A stretch of 64,000 bases of DNA from Treponema sp. UBA4377 (GTDB lineage Bacteria; Spirochaetota; Spirochaetia; Treponematales; Treponemataceae): positions 4,824 to 68,823 of the forward strand of contig DGRX01000005.1 in assembly GCA_002391235.1 (NCBI GenBank), written 5' to 3'. Made by a program: the position numbers and the translations under genes. Positions within the stretch are counted from its first letter, which is position 1; the number at the start of each line of letters is the position of its first letter. The notes beneath the pieces were generated by a model. That model saw only the letters and a program-made list of their open reading frames with translations, did no database searches and was not told the DNA's origin. Positions 8,230-16,047 of this stretch are shown here, piece by piece.

Positions 8230-9035
8230 CGGACGCTTCCCCGCTCAATGGCGCTTACGGTGAACATCTTGTCGTCAAGCGGCAAGTTGTAGCGGACATT
8301 TTTCATTTCAAGCAAAGTGGAGTGTCCGCTTTTTACGTTTTCCATGAACATTTTTTGCGTCGTCCAAATGCCGTCGATTTGAATTGTCGCCGAGCAGGTA
8401 AGGACGCGGGCAAGCTCGTTTTGCCTGTCGTAGAATTCTCCCTTGACGACCTTGTAGTTGTCCTTTCTGTACCAAATGATTCTTCGCTGCGTTTTTTCAC
8501 TCTTGTCCTTGGCGACAGATTCTACTTTCCAGCAAGCGTTTCCGTCAACGGTGTCTTCGCCCAAAAGGTTGAAGGTGTCTTTTGTAAGGCCGCGGTCTCC
8601 CATGTCGGCGTATGTGAAGTCCGTTCCCATAAAGTCGTCGTCCTTTCCGCTTCCGGCGATGCGGCGCGTTTTTTTCATCGCGGGCATGAAAAGCCAGCTG
8701 TCGCTGTCGGGCTTGGTTCCGTCCGCCTTGTCGGGGTAGTCAAAAGAAAGGTAGGCCACGCCTTCCACGTCCTTGGGAACGACAAAGACAACGACGCTTT
8801 TCTTTACGTCGCCGTAATCCTTTTCGCGCGTCATGATTTCGCGCGTTCTTACCGCGCCTTTTTTGCTTTTAAGCGTCAGCGTCGCCGTGTAAGAGCAAGT
8901 CTTTCCCTCGTCGACTTCGTCCGCGCGCTTGGCGATATCGTAGCCGGTCAAGTTTTGGGCAAAGGCCGCAGAGCCCGCCATCGCAAGGGCCGCGCAAAAA
9001 ATCGCCGCCGTTTTTGCAAATCCAATCTTTTTCAT
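8226..9035 (-). CDS. Outer-membrane lipoprotein-sorting (LolA-like) periplasmic protein
   Basis: 269 residues with a signal peptide ending near AAFAQ. The mature part matches the LolA-like family of treponemes (T. pallidum TP0789 type): YDIAKRADEVDEGKTCSYTA, then KDVEGVAYLSFDYPDK, SDSWLFMPAMKKTRRIAGS, DDFMGTDFTYADM and CWKVESVAKDK. The fold is a half-open barrel that carries acyl chains across the periplasm. GGAGG precedes the start. It sits between an RND/MMPL exporter and a barrel, a grouping that suggests a trans-envelope lipid or lipoprotein route. Copy 2 of the leader element is directly upstream. Confidence 0.88.
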   Translation of the reverse strand: MKKIGFAKTAAIFCAALAMAGSAAFAQNLTGYDIAKRADEVDEGKTCSYTATLTLKSKKGAVRTREIMTREKDYGDVKKSVVVFVVPKDVEGVAYLSFDYPDKADGTKPDSDSWLFMPAMKKTRRIAGSGKDDDFMGTDFTYADMGDRGLTKDTFNLLGEDTVDGNACWKVESVAKDKSEKTQRRIIWYRKDNYKVVKGEFYDRQNELARVLTCSATIQIDGIWTTQKMFMENVKSGHSTLLEMKNVRYNLPLDDKMFTVSAIERGSVR

Positions 9036-9056
9036 ATATGCCTCCTATAAAAAATA

Positions 9057-9110
9057 TTACGGCTGAACGCGCGAGCCCTTTGCAAGCGCGTTTGTTGCCG
9101 CTTATGCGGC
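9057..9110 (-). repeat. Covarying hairpin leader element, copy 2
   Basis: Read on the minus strand: GCCGC-ATAA-GCGGC, CAACA, inner arms AACGCGC and GCGCGTT around TTGCAAAGGGCTC, then CAGCCGTAA, followed by a short AT-rich gap and AGGAGG of the LolA-like gene. The inner-stem bases AA/TT here replace TT/AA of copy 1, so pairing is kept although the sequence changed. The element starts exactly at the stop of the RND gene. Confidence 0.75.
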
Positions 9111-11485
9111 TAGCCAAGCCTTTTGGCCTTGCCGCCGTTCTTATTGCCGCTAAAGGGTTTCGTTAACAAAATCAAAGCGGGCGTGAGCGTGTAGTCCGCC
9201 ACCAGCGCCGACGACAAGCCTATCATAGCCAAAAGGCCAACCCTAAAAAGGCAGCCCATCGGGCTAAAGGTGTACATAAGGAACATCGCGCACAAGATGA
9301 AAGTCGTCATTCCCATCGTCTTTCCTATTTCGCGGAAGGAGACGGTCACAGACTTTGCGTAGTCTCCCGTAAACTCATAGTGGTACTTTATGTGGTTGAT
9401 AAAGTGAATCGTGTCGTCAACCGCGATTCCCAAAATCATAGGCATAATCGTCATCGTAAGCATGTCAAGCGAAAATCCCGCGTAGCCCATCACGCCGCCA
9501 ACCACAAGCACTGGCGCCAAATTTGGAATCATTCCAATAAGGCCGGTCTTCGCGCTGGAGAAGGCCAAAATCAAAAGAACCGCGATCACTACAAGCGAGA
9601 ACGAGAATGACTTTAGCTCGGCGCTTACAAGCTTGTGGTTCATCTCGGCGTATTCGACAACCTCGCCCACGATGCTAATCTTAGCGTCGGGAAAAAGCTC
9701 CGCGGCTTTTGCCTTGGCGGAATTTATGTCCTCGACGATTATGTTCGCGTCGTAGCCCAAAAGCTCCACGTGAACGCGCGTCGTTCCGTAGTCTTCGCCT
9801 TCTATGTCAAACCAGTCGTCAAAGTTGGGCGCGTAAAAGACCAGGTTTTGCGCGATGACAGCGTCGTCGTCGGGAATCGCGTAAAATTCTTTTTGGTCGT
9901 TGTTGAACATTCGGTTTATTTCCTTCATCATTTGGCAACCGCTTGTGACGCGGGGCTTTGTTCCGGAAATTTTGGTCAGTTTTAGTTTTCCAAGCGCGCT
10001 TTCCAGCTCCTCCAGCTTTTTGAAATTTTCCGCGCTCTTAAAAGCGTTGGGGTCGCCGTCGCGAACCATGACGTCGTAGCTGTAAAGGCTTCCCAAGGGG
10101 CCTGAGAGCGTGTCCAAAATGCGCGCGACGTAGGGAATCTTTCTTCCCATCATCTCGATGTAGTCCATGTTGACTGTGATTCTAAAAAGGCCTGGAGCAA
10201 GCGCGAGAACCGCCGCGAAAGAAAGAACGGCCACAAGTTTTTTTCTTTTTTCGACAACCTTTCCAAAGCTCTCAAAGGCAAGGTCGGCCTTTGTCGCGCC
10301 GGTTTTTGAGGCCGCGCCTTCCTGGATTTTTCCGTCCTTTCCAAAGCTCATCAAAATCGGAATCAGCAAAATCACGTAAAGGTAAACGGCAAAAACAATC
10401 GCTGTCGACGCGCCTCCCATCCAGCGGATCGGCTCGATTCCCGCGAACAAAAAGGAAACAAGCGAAGCCATTGTCGTAATGACCGTGAATAAAATCGGCC
10501 AGCCGCTTTCTTCCACCGCCTTGACGATGGAATCTTTTCTTAAGCCCGTCCGCCTAAAGTGCATCCTGAATGAGTTCACGTAGTGAACCGAATAGCCGAC
10601 CGACAAGGCCATGCCAAGCAAAATCGGAAGCGTGACCATGTTGGAGTCGGCGACGATTCCCAAATGCGCGCTAAGGCCCAAGACCGAGCCGATTCCTACT
10701 GTGGTCGCCAAAAGCGGAACGATGACTCCGCGAAGCGAGCGGACAAAAAGCAAAAGGCAAAGAATCATCACGACAAAGCCGCTAAGGACGCGGATTTTTG
10801 TTTCATGCTCAATGACGTCGTTTTCTTCCATTTCGCTGTAGGACATTCCCATCGGCTTCAGCTCGTAGGCGCCGTTTGCTTTTTTTGCTTCGTCAAGAAC
10901 CACTTTTTGCGCGTAGCGGGCGATTCCTTCGGCGGCGAATTCCATTCCGCCCTCGTAGTTTTCCAAGGAAAGGATTACCCAAGTTTCCTTCGCGTCGGCG
11001 GAAACAAGGTTGTCGCAAATGGATTCGCGGCTAAGGATGAATTTTTTCTTGGCCTCAAGCTCGGCGGGGTCGGAAGGGATTCCGTTCTCAAACGGATTCT
11101 TTATTTCGATGCTGTCTTCCGTTCCAATCGGAATTTCGCCCGTCATAAGCGAAGTCACTTCGTCGGCGTAGGGGACTTCCTCTTCAAGCCGCTTTCCAAG
11201 CCGTTCGATTCCTTGCAAGACTTCCGGCTTAAAAACGTCGTCCGCTCTGACCATGACCATAATCGCGTCGTCGCTTCCGAAAATTTCCTTAAACTGGTCG
11301 GAGTCAACTTTGACTTGCTCCCAATCCTCAAACCATGCTTCGTCGTCGCTTGCCATCTTGAACTTTGGAAGGCCCGCAAGGCAAACAACTGAAAGCGCGC
11401 ACAAGCCGGCCAAAATCCGCCATCTAAAGCGCAGCTGCCAGACTCCGGCTTTTTCAAAAAACTTGTTTATGCTTGAAACTTTCAT
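9110..11485 (-). CDS. RND/MMPL-family exporter
   Basis: 791 residues from ATG 11485 (GGGGGA upstream; the longer frame to 11563 has no ribosome-binding site). The layout is typical of MMPL/HpnN proteins: one membrane segment near residue 20 (FRWRILAGLCALSVVCLAGL), a large periplasmic loop with SDQFKEIFGSDDAIMVMVRA, five membrane segments, a second loop, and five more segments including VVGGVMGYAGFSLDMLTM and ILGIAVDDTIHFINH, whose acidic residues fit a proton relay. Known relatives move lipids or lipoproteins. It is the first gene of the minus-strand run and is followed by LolA-like and barrel genes, matching T. pallidum TP0790-TP0789 order. Confidence 0.85.
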   Translation of the reverse strand: MKVSSINKFFEKAGVWQLRFRWRILAGLCALSVVCLAGLPKFKMASDDEAWFEDWEQVKVDSDQFKEIFGSDDAIMVMVRADDVFKPEVLQGIERLGKRLEEEVPYADEVTSLMTGEIPIGTEDSIEIKNPFENGIPSDPAELEAKKKFILSRESICDNLVSADAKETWVILSLENYEGGMEFAAEGIARYAQKVVLDEAKKANGAYELKPMGMSYSEMEENDVIEHETKIRVLSGFVVMILCLLLFVRSLRGVIVPLLATTVGIGSVLGLSAHLGIVADSNMVTLPILLGMALSVGYSVHYVNSFRMHFRRTGLRKDSIVKAVEESGWPILFTVITTMASLVSFLFAGIEPIRWMGGASTAIVFAVYLYVILLIPILMSFGKDGKIQEGAASKTGATKADLAFESFGKVVEKRKKLVAVLSFAAVLALAPGLFRITVNMDYIEMMGRKIPYVARILDTLSGPLGSLYSYDVMVRDGDPNAFKSAENFKKLEELESALGKLKLTKISGTKPRVTSGCQMMKEINRMFNNDQKEFYAIPDDDAVIAQNLVFYAPNFDDWFDIEGEDYGTTRVHVELLGYDANIIVEDINSAKAKAAELFPDAKISIVGEVVEYAEMNHKLVSAELKSFSFSLVVIAVLLILAFSSAKTGLIGMIPNLAPVLVVGGVMGYAGFSLDMLTMTIMPMILGIAVDDTIHFINHIKYHYEFTGDYAKSVTVSFREIGKTMGMTTFILCAMFLMYTFSPMGCLFRVGLLAMIGLSSALVADYTLTPALILLTKPFSGNKNGGKAKRLG

Positions 11486-11498
11486 AAATCCCCCGAAA

Positions 11499-11534
11499 GC
11501 GGCGGGCGGATTTTTTTTGCCGCCCAAGGGCCGC
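11499..11534 (-). promoter_or_regulatory. Strong GC hairpin in the RND operon leader
   Basis: On the plus strand GCGGC-GGGCGG, a T-rich loop, then CCGCCC, AAGG, GCCGC. Both pairs are perfect (5 and 6 base pairs). It lies between the intergenic region and the GGGGGA ribosome-binding site of the RND gene, so it would form in the 5' leader. On the minus strand there is no T-run after it, so a leader structure fits better than a terminator. Confidence 0.5.
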
Positions 11535-11540
11535 TGTTTG

Positions 11541-11600
11541 TAGTATATTATTGTAATTAGCAATAACTAACCTAAATATTAGCGATTGCTGATTTTTGTG
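11541..11600. promoter_or_regulatory. Nested inverted repeats between the RND operon and dapL
   Basis: AT-rich stretch with TTAGCAAT at its left and ATTGCTGA at its right (one mismatch), and inside it TTAG-CAATAA-CTAA and CTAA-ATA-TTAG. A possible minus-strand -10 (TATACT, 11542-11547) lies in the same stretch. This looks like an operator region for a repressor, but no regulator gene is next to it. Confidence 0.35.
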
Positions 11601-11621
11601 TCAATAGGCTAATTACTGTAA

Positions 11622-11650
11622 TTGACCTCGCCGCTAGTTTTCATTAAACT
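11622..11650 (+). promoter_or_regulatory. dapL promoter
   Basis: TTGACC at 11622-11627, a 17-base spacer, TAAACT at 11645-11650. The predicted transcription start is about three bases before the dapL ATG, so the mRNA would be almost leaderless. Confidence 0.5.
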
Positions 11651-11659
11651 TTGCGCATT

Positions 11660-12883
11660 ATGATAAAAAGAAACGCAGGCTTCGCCAATTTGACCGCGGG
11701 TTACCTTTTTCCTGAAGTCGCCCGCCGACGCAAGGAATATCAGGCCAAAAATTCGGCCGCTAAAATCATCAGCCTCGGAATCGGAAACACGACCGAGCCC
11801 TTGACTCCCCACATCGCAAAAGCGATGAGCGACTATTCGCTTGGACTTGGAACTGCGGCCGGCTATTCAGGCTACGGAGACGAGCAGGGCAACGCGGCCT
11901 TGCGCGAAAAAATCGCCCGGATTTTTTACCCCGGAATGGCCGACGCAAGCGAAGTCTTCATTTCCGACGGAGCCAAGTGCGACATCGCGCGCATCCAAAC
12001 GCTTTTTGGCCGCGACGTTCCGATTGCAGTGCAAGACCCCAGCTATCCGGTTTATGTCGACGGCTCTGTCATAATCGGAGCGGCCGGCGCCAATGACGGC
12101 TCGGGCTACGCGGGCGTGACATACCTTCCGTGCAATCCCGAAAACAACTTTTTCCCGGACTTGTCCGCCGTAAAGCCAAACACTTTGATTTACTTTTGCT
12201 CGCCCAACAATCCAACGGGCGCCGTCTCCACAAAAGAAGAATTGCAAAAACTCGTGGACTTCGCGCTTTCAAACGGCTGCATAATAATTTTTGACGCGGC
12301 CTACCGCGAGTTCATCCGCGACCCTTCGCTTCCCAAAACGATTTACGAAATCGAGGGCGCCAAAAAGTGCGCGATAGAAATCAACTCCTTCTCAAAGCCC
12401 GCGGGCTTTACAGGCGTCCGCTGCGGCTGGAGCGTCGTTCCCAACGAGCTTTTGTTTGAGGACGGAAGTTCCGTAAACCGCGACTGGAACCGCGTCATGA
12501 CAACGCTCTTTAACGGCGCGTCAAACGTCGCGCAGGCCGGAGCCCTCGCCGCGGTGAGCGAGAAGGGCCTTAAGGAAATGAAGGACGTCATCGACTATTA
12601 CTTGGAAAACGCCCGCGTCATAAAGAAAGCGGTGGAGGGGCCAAACTTCAAGGCCGCCGGCGTCAAGGTTTTCTGGACCGGAAACTCGCCTTACTTGTGG
12701 GCGCAGTTTCCTGGAAAGAAAAGCTGGGACATTTTTGACAGGATTTTAAAGGAATGCCAGGTTGTGACAACTCCTGGTTCCGGCTTTGGACCGGCCGGCG
12801 AATCCTTCATAAGAATCTCGGCCTTTGGCCACCGCGCCGACGTTGAGGAAGCCTGCGCTCGCCTGGCTTCTTGGCAAATCTAA
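11660..12883 (+). CDS. dapL: LL-diaminopimelate aminotransferase
   Basis: 407 residues, a fold-type I PLP enzyme that makes LL-diaminopimelate directly from tetrahydrodipicolinate (DapL route), giving lysine and the peptidoglycan diamino acid precursor. Seen: AKIISLGIGNTTEPLTPHIA, GYSGYGDEQGNAALREKIA, VFISDGAKCDIARIQ, FCSPNNPTGAVSTKEEL, the PLP lysine in INSFSKPAGFTGVRCGW, and SFIRISAFGHR near the C-terminus. ATG 11660 (MIKRNAGFANL) is preferred over an upstream TTG at 11651 because it matches the family start. There is no Shine-Dalgarno sequence; the promoter ends only nine bases before the ATG. A bidirectional terminator follows. Confidence 0.93.
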   Translation: MIKRNAGFANLTAGYLFPEVARRRKEYQAKNSAAKIISLGIGNTTEPLTPHIAKAMSDYSLGLGTAAGYSGYGDEQGNAALREKIARIFYPGMADASEVFISDGAKCDIARIQTLFGRDVPIAVQDPSYPVYVDGSVIIGAAGANDGSGYAGVTYLPCNPENNFFPDLSAVKPNTLIYFCSPNNPTGAVSTKEELQKLVDFALSNGCIIIFDAAYREFIRDPSLPKTIYEIEGAKKCAIEINSFSKPAGFTGVRCGWSVVPNELLFEDGSSVNRDWNRVMTTLFNGASNVAQAGALAAVSEKGLKEMKDVIDYYLENARVIKKAVEGPNFKAAGVKVFWTGNSPYLWAQFPGKKSWDIFDRILKECQVVTTPGSGFGPAGESFIRISAFGHRADVEEACARLASWQI

Positions 12884-12890
12884 AGCGCAA

Positions 12891-12922
12891 AAAAAAACGC
12901 GGCGTTTTGCCGCGCTTTTTTT
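12891..12922. terminator. Bidirectional terminator after dapL
   Basis: CGCGGC-GTTTT-GCCGCG flanked by an A-run on the left and a T-run on the right, between the convergent genes dapL and 12926-14140. Confidence 0.8.
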
Positions 12923-12925
12923 GCG

Positions 12926-14140
12926 TTAAAAAGTCTTTCGCCCGCCAAGCGTAAGCCTAAAGGCCAGAGTTTGGCTTCCCGTCAAGTCAAGGACTCCGAC
13001 TTGCGCTATTGTCTCAATGCTTGCGATTCCGCTAAGCGGGATTTCTATGTATGGAGTTATGTAAGCGTTGTAAATCGCGTTTCCTAAGTTCTTTGATTGG
13101 ACGATGTCGCTGATTGTAATTCCTTTTAAAGAGAATATGCTGTGGATTCCAACGCTGATGTCTCCGCGCTTTCCCTCAATGTTGTCTTTGTAAAAAGTAA
13201 AGCAAGCGCCAAGTGGATCCCGTAAGTATGCAAGCTCCTTTACGCTTTTTTCGCTAAAGGAATAGGCGGTGAGCGTAAAGTTAAACGTGTTGAACATAAG
13301 GCGCGGTTCAAACAGGAATCGAATTTCGTCTCCGTTAAAGCCGCTTCCGTTGCTTCCCTTTACAACGATATCTTCCAATCCGGCTTGTATCAAAAGGCCG
13401 TGCGTGTATTTGCTTCCCGCCAAAAAGTTGATTCCGCCATGCAATGTGATTGTGTCAATCACTAAAACCACGTCTTTGTTTTTGTAAGTGTCTTGAAGGG
13501 GAGATCCGACGCCGACCAAAAAGTCAAGAGTCGCAAGGTTTGTCGCAAGGGCAAAGCGGGCGTCCAAATTTATGGCCCAGTCATTGTCCTTGTTTTTGCT
13601 AAAATAAAATGAAGCGCCTGTCGCGATCGGCGCCTTGTCAAAGTTCACAATGTAAGAAGCGCCCGCTCCCTTTGAGTCGCGGATTGGGCTTCCGGCCAAA
13701 CTTGTGTAAGACTTTGCAAGGCGGGAGCTTATCGGCTCAATTCCAAAATGCCTCATCAAAAAGGCGTCGCTTCCGATTGGCTCGTACGCTCCCAAGAATA
13801 CGGAAAAATAGTTTGTGGCCGTGAATGCTCTTCTTTGCAATACAAGTGAAAGTTCGTTAAGGCGGACGTTGGCGTCGCTGTCGGCGAAAATATCGTTGAA
13901 CGCAAGGTTTGAGGCCCAAGCCGCGATTTCGCCGCGCGCGATCGCCCAATCCGTTAGGTTGGCCTGGGCAGCCGCGTAAGCCGCCAAAGGAATTGTTCCT
14001 TGGGCCTTGTCGCCGTTAAGGGGAACGTTCAGGTCTCCGCCGGCGCTTCCTCCGATGGAGCCGCTAAAAGAGGGCGCGGCGCTTAAATATGAGCATGCCG
14101 CAAAAATCGCCGCAAAAAAGAATATTCTATTTAATTTCAT
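12926..14140 (-). CDS. Putative outer-membrane barrel protein, unknown function
   Basis: 404 residues with a signal peptide (MKLNRIFFFAAIFAACSYLS, cleavage probably near SAA). The mature part alternates short amphipathic strands (ANLTDWAIARGEIAAWASNL, FNTFNFTLTAYSFSEKS) and ends in a strand closing with aromatic Phe (LAFRLTLGGRKTF). The Cys in AACSYL could also be read as a weak lipobox. No family is recognised. It stands alone, convergent with dapL, and the next gene in the same direction ends 23 bases upstream. Confidence 0.6.
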   Translation of the reverse strand: MKLNRIFFFAAIFAACSYLSAAPSFSGSIGGSAGGDLNVPLNGDKAQGTIPLAAYAAAQANLTDWAIARGEIAAWASNLAFNDIFADSDANVRLNELSLVLQRRAFTATNYFSVFLGAYEPIGSDAFLMRHFGIEPISSRLAKSYTSLAGSPIRDSKGAGASYIVNFDKAPIATGASFYFSKNKDNDWAINLDARFALATNLATLDFLVGVGSPLQDTYKNKDVVLVIDTITLHGGINFLAGSKYTHGLLIQAGLEDIVVKGSNGSGFNGDEIRFLFEPRLMFNTFNFTLTAYSFSEKSVKELAYLRDPLGACFTFYKDNIEGKRGDISVGIHSIFSLKGITISDIVQSKNLGNAIYNAYITPYIEIPLSGIASIETIAQVGVLDLTGSQTLAFRLTLGGRKTF

Positions 14141-14163
14141 AAGCTTACCGCCTGATTTTTTAT

Positions 14164-14739
14164 TTAAAGTTCTACCCTTTGATTATCGGCAAAAAGCGGC
14201 TGAATCTTTACTTTTTTCCAGGCCTCGTCGTAAAGGCTCCATTCGTTTTTCGTGATTTCGGCGCGGCATATTTTAAAGGAGCTGGCGCAAAACAAAAAGT
14301 CCATGCCGTCCAAGGCGCCTTTGTCCGCGCCGGCCCTAAGCTCGGCGGCGAGCGAAAAAACTTTTTCCAGGCTAAAATCTTTTGAAAACGAATAGTCCAG
14401 CGCGAAAGGGATCGGCAAAAGCAATCGCCGCGCCTTTGTCTCCAGCCGCGTCCAAAAGCAAGTTGGATGGCCTGCGCTTTGCCTTGCGTTTTGCGCCGCT
14501 GCCCTTGGCGAGTAAAGCTCAAATTTTTTGATTGACAAAAACTCTTCTTTGCCAAAATCATCTGGCGTTACGCACAAAAGAGGCCGCAAAAAAATCGCTT
14601 GGCTGGGCAAAACTTTTTGGCGGACGCGGCCGCTTTTTTTGTCCAACGACAAGGGCTGGCCGCTTCCAAACAAGGCGGCGCGGGCCTTTAGCAGCTTTAG
14701 TTCTTGGGAAGGGTTAAGCTTTATCGCGGTAAAAGTCAT
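14164..14739 (-). CDS. Conserved-looking protein of unknown function
   Basis: 191 residues, cytoplasmic, no signal peptide or membrane segment. It starts MTFTAIKLNPSQELKLLKAR and overlaps the metallo-hydrolase stop by four bases (ATGA), so it is translationally coupled. The frame has codon use like its neighbours. No catalytic motif is recognised; several short hydrophobic strands (QAIFLRPLLCVTPDDF, KARRLLLPIPFALDYSFS) suggest a compact alpha/beta domain. Function unknown. Confidence 0.6.
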   Translation of the reverse strand: MTFTAIKLNPSQELKLLKARAALFGSGQPLSLDKKSGRVRQKVLPSQAIFLRPLLCVTPDDFGKEEFLSIKKFELYSPRAAAQNARQSAGHPTCFWTRLETKARRLLLPIPFALDYSFSKDFSLEKVFSLAAELRAGADKGALDGMDFLFCASSFKICRAEITKNEWSLYDEAWKKVKIQPLFADNQRVEL

Positions 14740-15308
14740 TGTTGCGCCGGCGACAGTTTGGGGTTGAACTCGCGTTCCACGCCGACAGTTGTTGGCGGAC
14801 CGTGGCCCGGCATTATGACCGTGTCGTCGGTTTGCGAAAGAATTTTTTGCTTGATGTTTTTTACCAAAGTCCTTTCAGAAAACTTTGAGTTTGTGCTTCC
14901 GATTCGGCAGGCGCTTAGCGAGTCGCCTGTAAAGAGAACGTTTCCGACCTTGTAAACCATCGAATCGTTTGTGTGGCCGGGCAAAGAAAAGTATTCGACG
15001 TCAATTCCGGCCACTTGAATCACGCCGTCGTCCTTAAGAACGTTGGTGTCGTTTCCGGCCACTTCCCAGTCAGCGGCGTAAACTTGCGGTTCGTAAATTT
15101 TTCGCAAGGTGGAAAGGCCGGCAACATGGCTTCCGTGGTTGTGTGAAATCAAAACGCCGGTCAGCTTGTAGCCGCCAATCTCAATGTGGTTTATTATTTC
15201 TGTCGTGATCTGGCCCGGATCAATGATTACTGCCTCGCGCGATTTTTCGTTCACGATTACATAGCAGTTTGAGAAGCCTTCCAGATTCAAGTGGAAATAA
15301 ATTTTCAT
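14736..15308 (-). CDS. Metallo-beta-lactamase-fold hydrolase with altered metal motif
   Basis: 190 residues of the glyoxalase-II-like MBL fold: EAVIIDPGQ, the metal motif VLISHNHGSHVAGL, YFSLPGHTNDSMVY, VLFTGDSLSACRIG and VIMPGHGPPTTVG. The usual HxHxDH reads HNHGSH, so the Asp that helps hold the second metal is Ser, while the other His and Asp ligands (GHT, GDS, GHG) remain. The protein may bind one metal or have an unusual substrate. ATG 15308; the pentapeptide gene ends seven bases upstream, and the next gene is coupled by ATGA. Confidence 0.85.
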   Translation of the reverse strand: MKIYFHLNLEGFSNCYVIVNEKSREAVIIDPGQITTEIINHIEIGGYKLTGVLISHNHGSHVAGLSTLRKIYEPQVYAADWEVAGNDTNVLKDDGVIQVAGIDVEYFSLPGHTNDSMVYKVGNVLFTGDSLSACRIGSTNSKFSERTLVKNIKQKILSQTDDTVIMPGHGPPTTVGVEREFNPKLSPAQQ

Positions 15309-15315
15309 TCTTGCC

Positions 15316-15963
15316 TCACACCGAATCCTTTAGGAACATTTCGCTTCCGCGCTCGTCAAAAATCGCCTCGCGCAAGTTGGACGACTTGAACAAAAGGTTT
15401 TGCCTTTCTATGTTGAAGAACATCGTGTTCTTGATGTTGCAGTTGCGGAAGGAAGTGTCCACCAATTTCGCGCCGATAAAGCGGGAGTTGTACAAGTCCG
15501 AGTCGTCAAATGAAGACTGGTAGGCTTGGATTCCGCAAAAGTTGTCGTGAATCATGTCGCTTCCGGTAAAGAGAATGTGAGAGAAAATGCAGCCGCCAAA
15601 AGACGTGAACTGCATGTTGCTTTCGAGCATCGCGCAGTCTGAAAAAACCGAATGGTCAAAGAAGCTCATTCTTGATCGGAACTTTGTCGAGTGAATGTTG
15701 ACAAAGCGGCAGTTTTGGAAGTTGCATCCGTAAAAGCGCTTGTCGGTAAGGTCGATGTTCTCAAAGGTTATTCCGCTGGCGTTGAGGCCGACGATTTTTT
15801 GCCTCTGGTTTATGTAGTTGTAAATGTCGTCCTTGATTTTTTGCTGGTCGGGAAAATGGTCCAGGCAATAGTTTTCGCCCTCGGCAATCTCGCCGTAGTA
15901 GTTAAAGACGGAAAGTGAAGTTTTTTTGCAGCCTTCGGCCAAACACTTGTTCTGTTGGAACAT
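15316..15963 (-). CDS. Pentapeptide-repeat protein with cysteine-rich N-terminus
   Basis: 215 residues. Residues about 6-36 carry CLAEGC and NYCLDH, a possible zinc-binding finger. From about residue 70 a run of degenerate A(D/N)LXX-type repeats (FENIDLTDKRFYGCNFQNCR, SSFDDSDLYNSRFIGAKLVD, TSFRNCNIKNTMFF) forms a predicted right-handed quadrilateral helix. ATG 15963 is chosen over an upstream TTG at 16017 because a promoter (15970-15998) places transcription exactly at this ATG. There is no Shine-Dalgarno sequence. Function unknown; a scaffold or protein-binding role is usual for such helices. Confidence 0.75.
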   Translation of the reverse strand: MFQQNKCLAEGCKKTSLSVFNYYGEIAEGENYCLDHFPDQQKIKDDIYNYINQRQKIVGLNASGITFENIDLTDKRFYGCNFQNCRFVNIHSTKFRSRMSFFDHSVFSDCAMLESNMQFTSFGGCIFSHILFTGSDMIHDNFCGIQAYQSSFDDSDLYNSRFIGAKLVDTSFRNCNIKNTMFFNIERQNLLFKSSNLREAIFDERGSEMFLKDSV

Positions 15964-15969
15964 AGTTCT

Positions 15970-15998
15970 ATTATAAAACAAGCGCCTGCATTTTGCAA
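15970..15998 (-). promoter_or_regulatory. Leaderless promoter of the pentapeptide gene
   Basis: On the minus strand TTGCAA, 17-base spacer, TATAAT, then six bases to the ATG. The expected start of transcription is the A of that ATG. Confidence 0.6.
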
Positions 15999-16010
15999 GA
16001 TAAAAACGCG

Positions 16011-16039
16011 TAGACAAAGGCGCTGGTTTTCACTATACT
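16011..16039 (+). promoter_or_regulatory. Near-leaderless promoter of apt
   Basis: TAGACA, 17-base spacer, TATACT, then eight bases to the apt ATG. The expected leader is about two bases. It is divergent from the promoter at 15970-15998. Confidence 0.55.
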
Positions 16040-16047
16040 TTTACAAT

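Noticed and set aside
11651..11662. TTG at 11651 as the dapL start
   Set aside because: The ATG at 11660 matches the conserved family start and the predicted transcript begins at about 11657.
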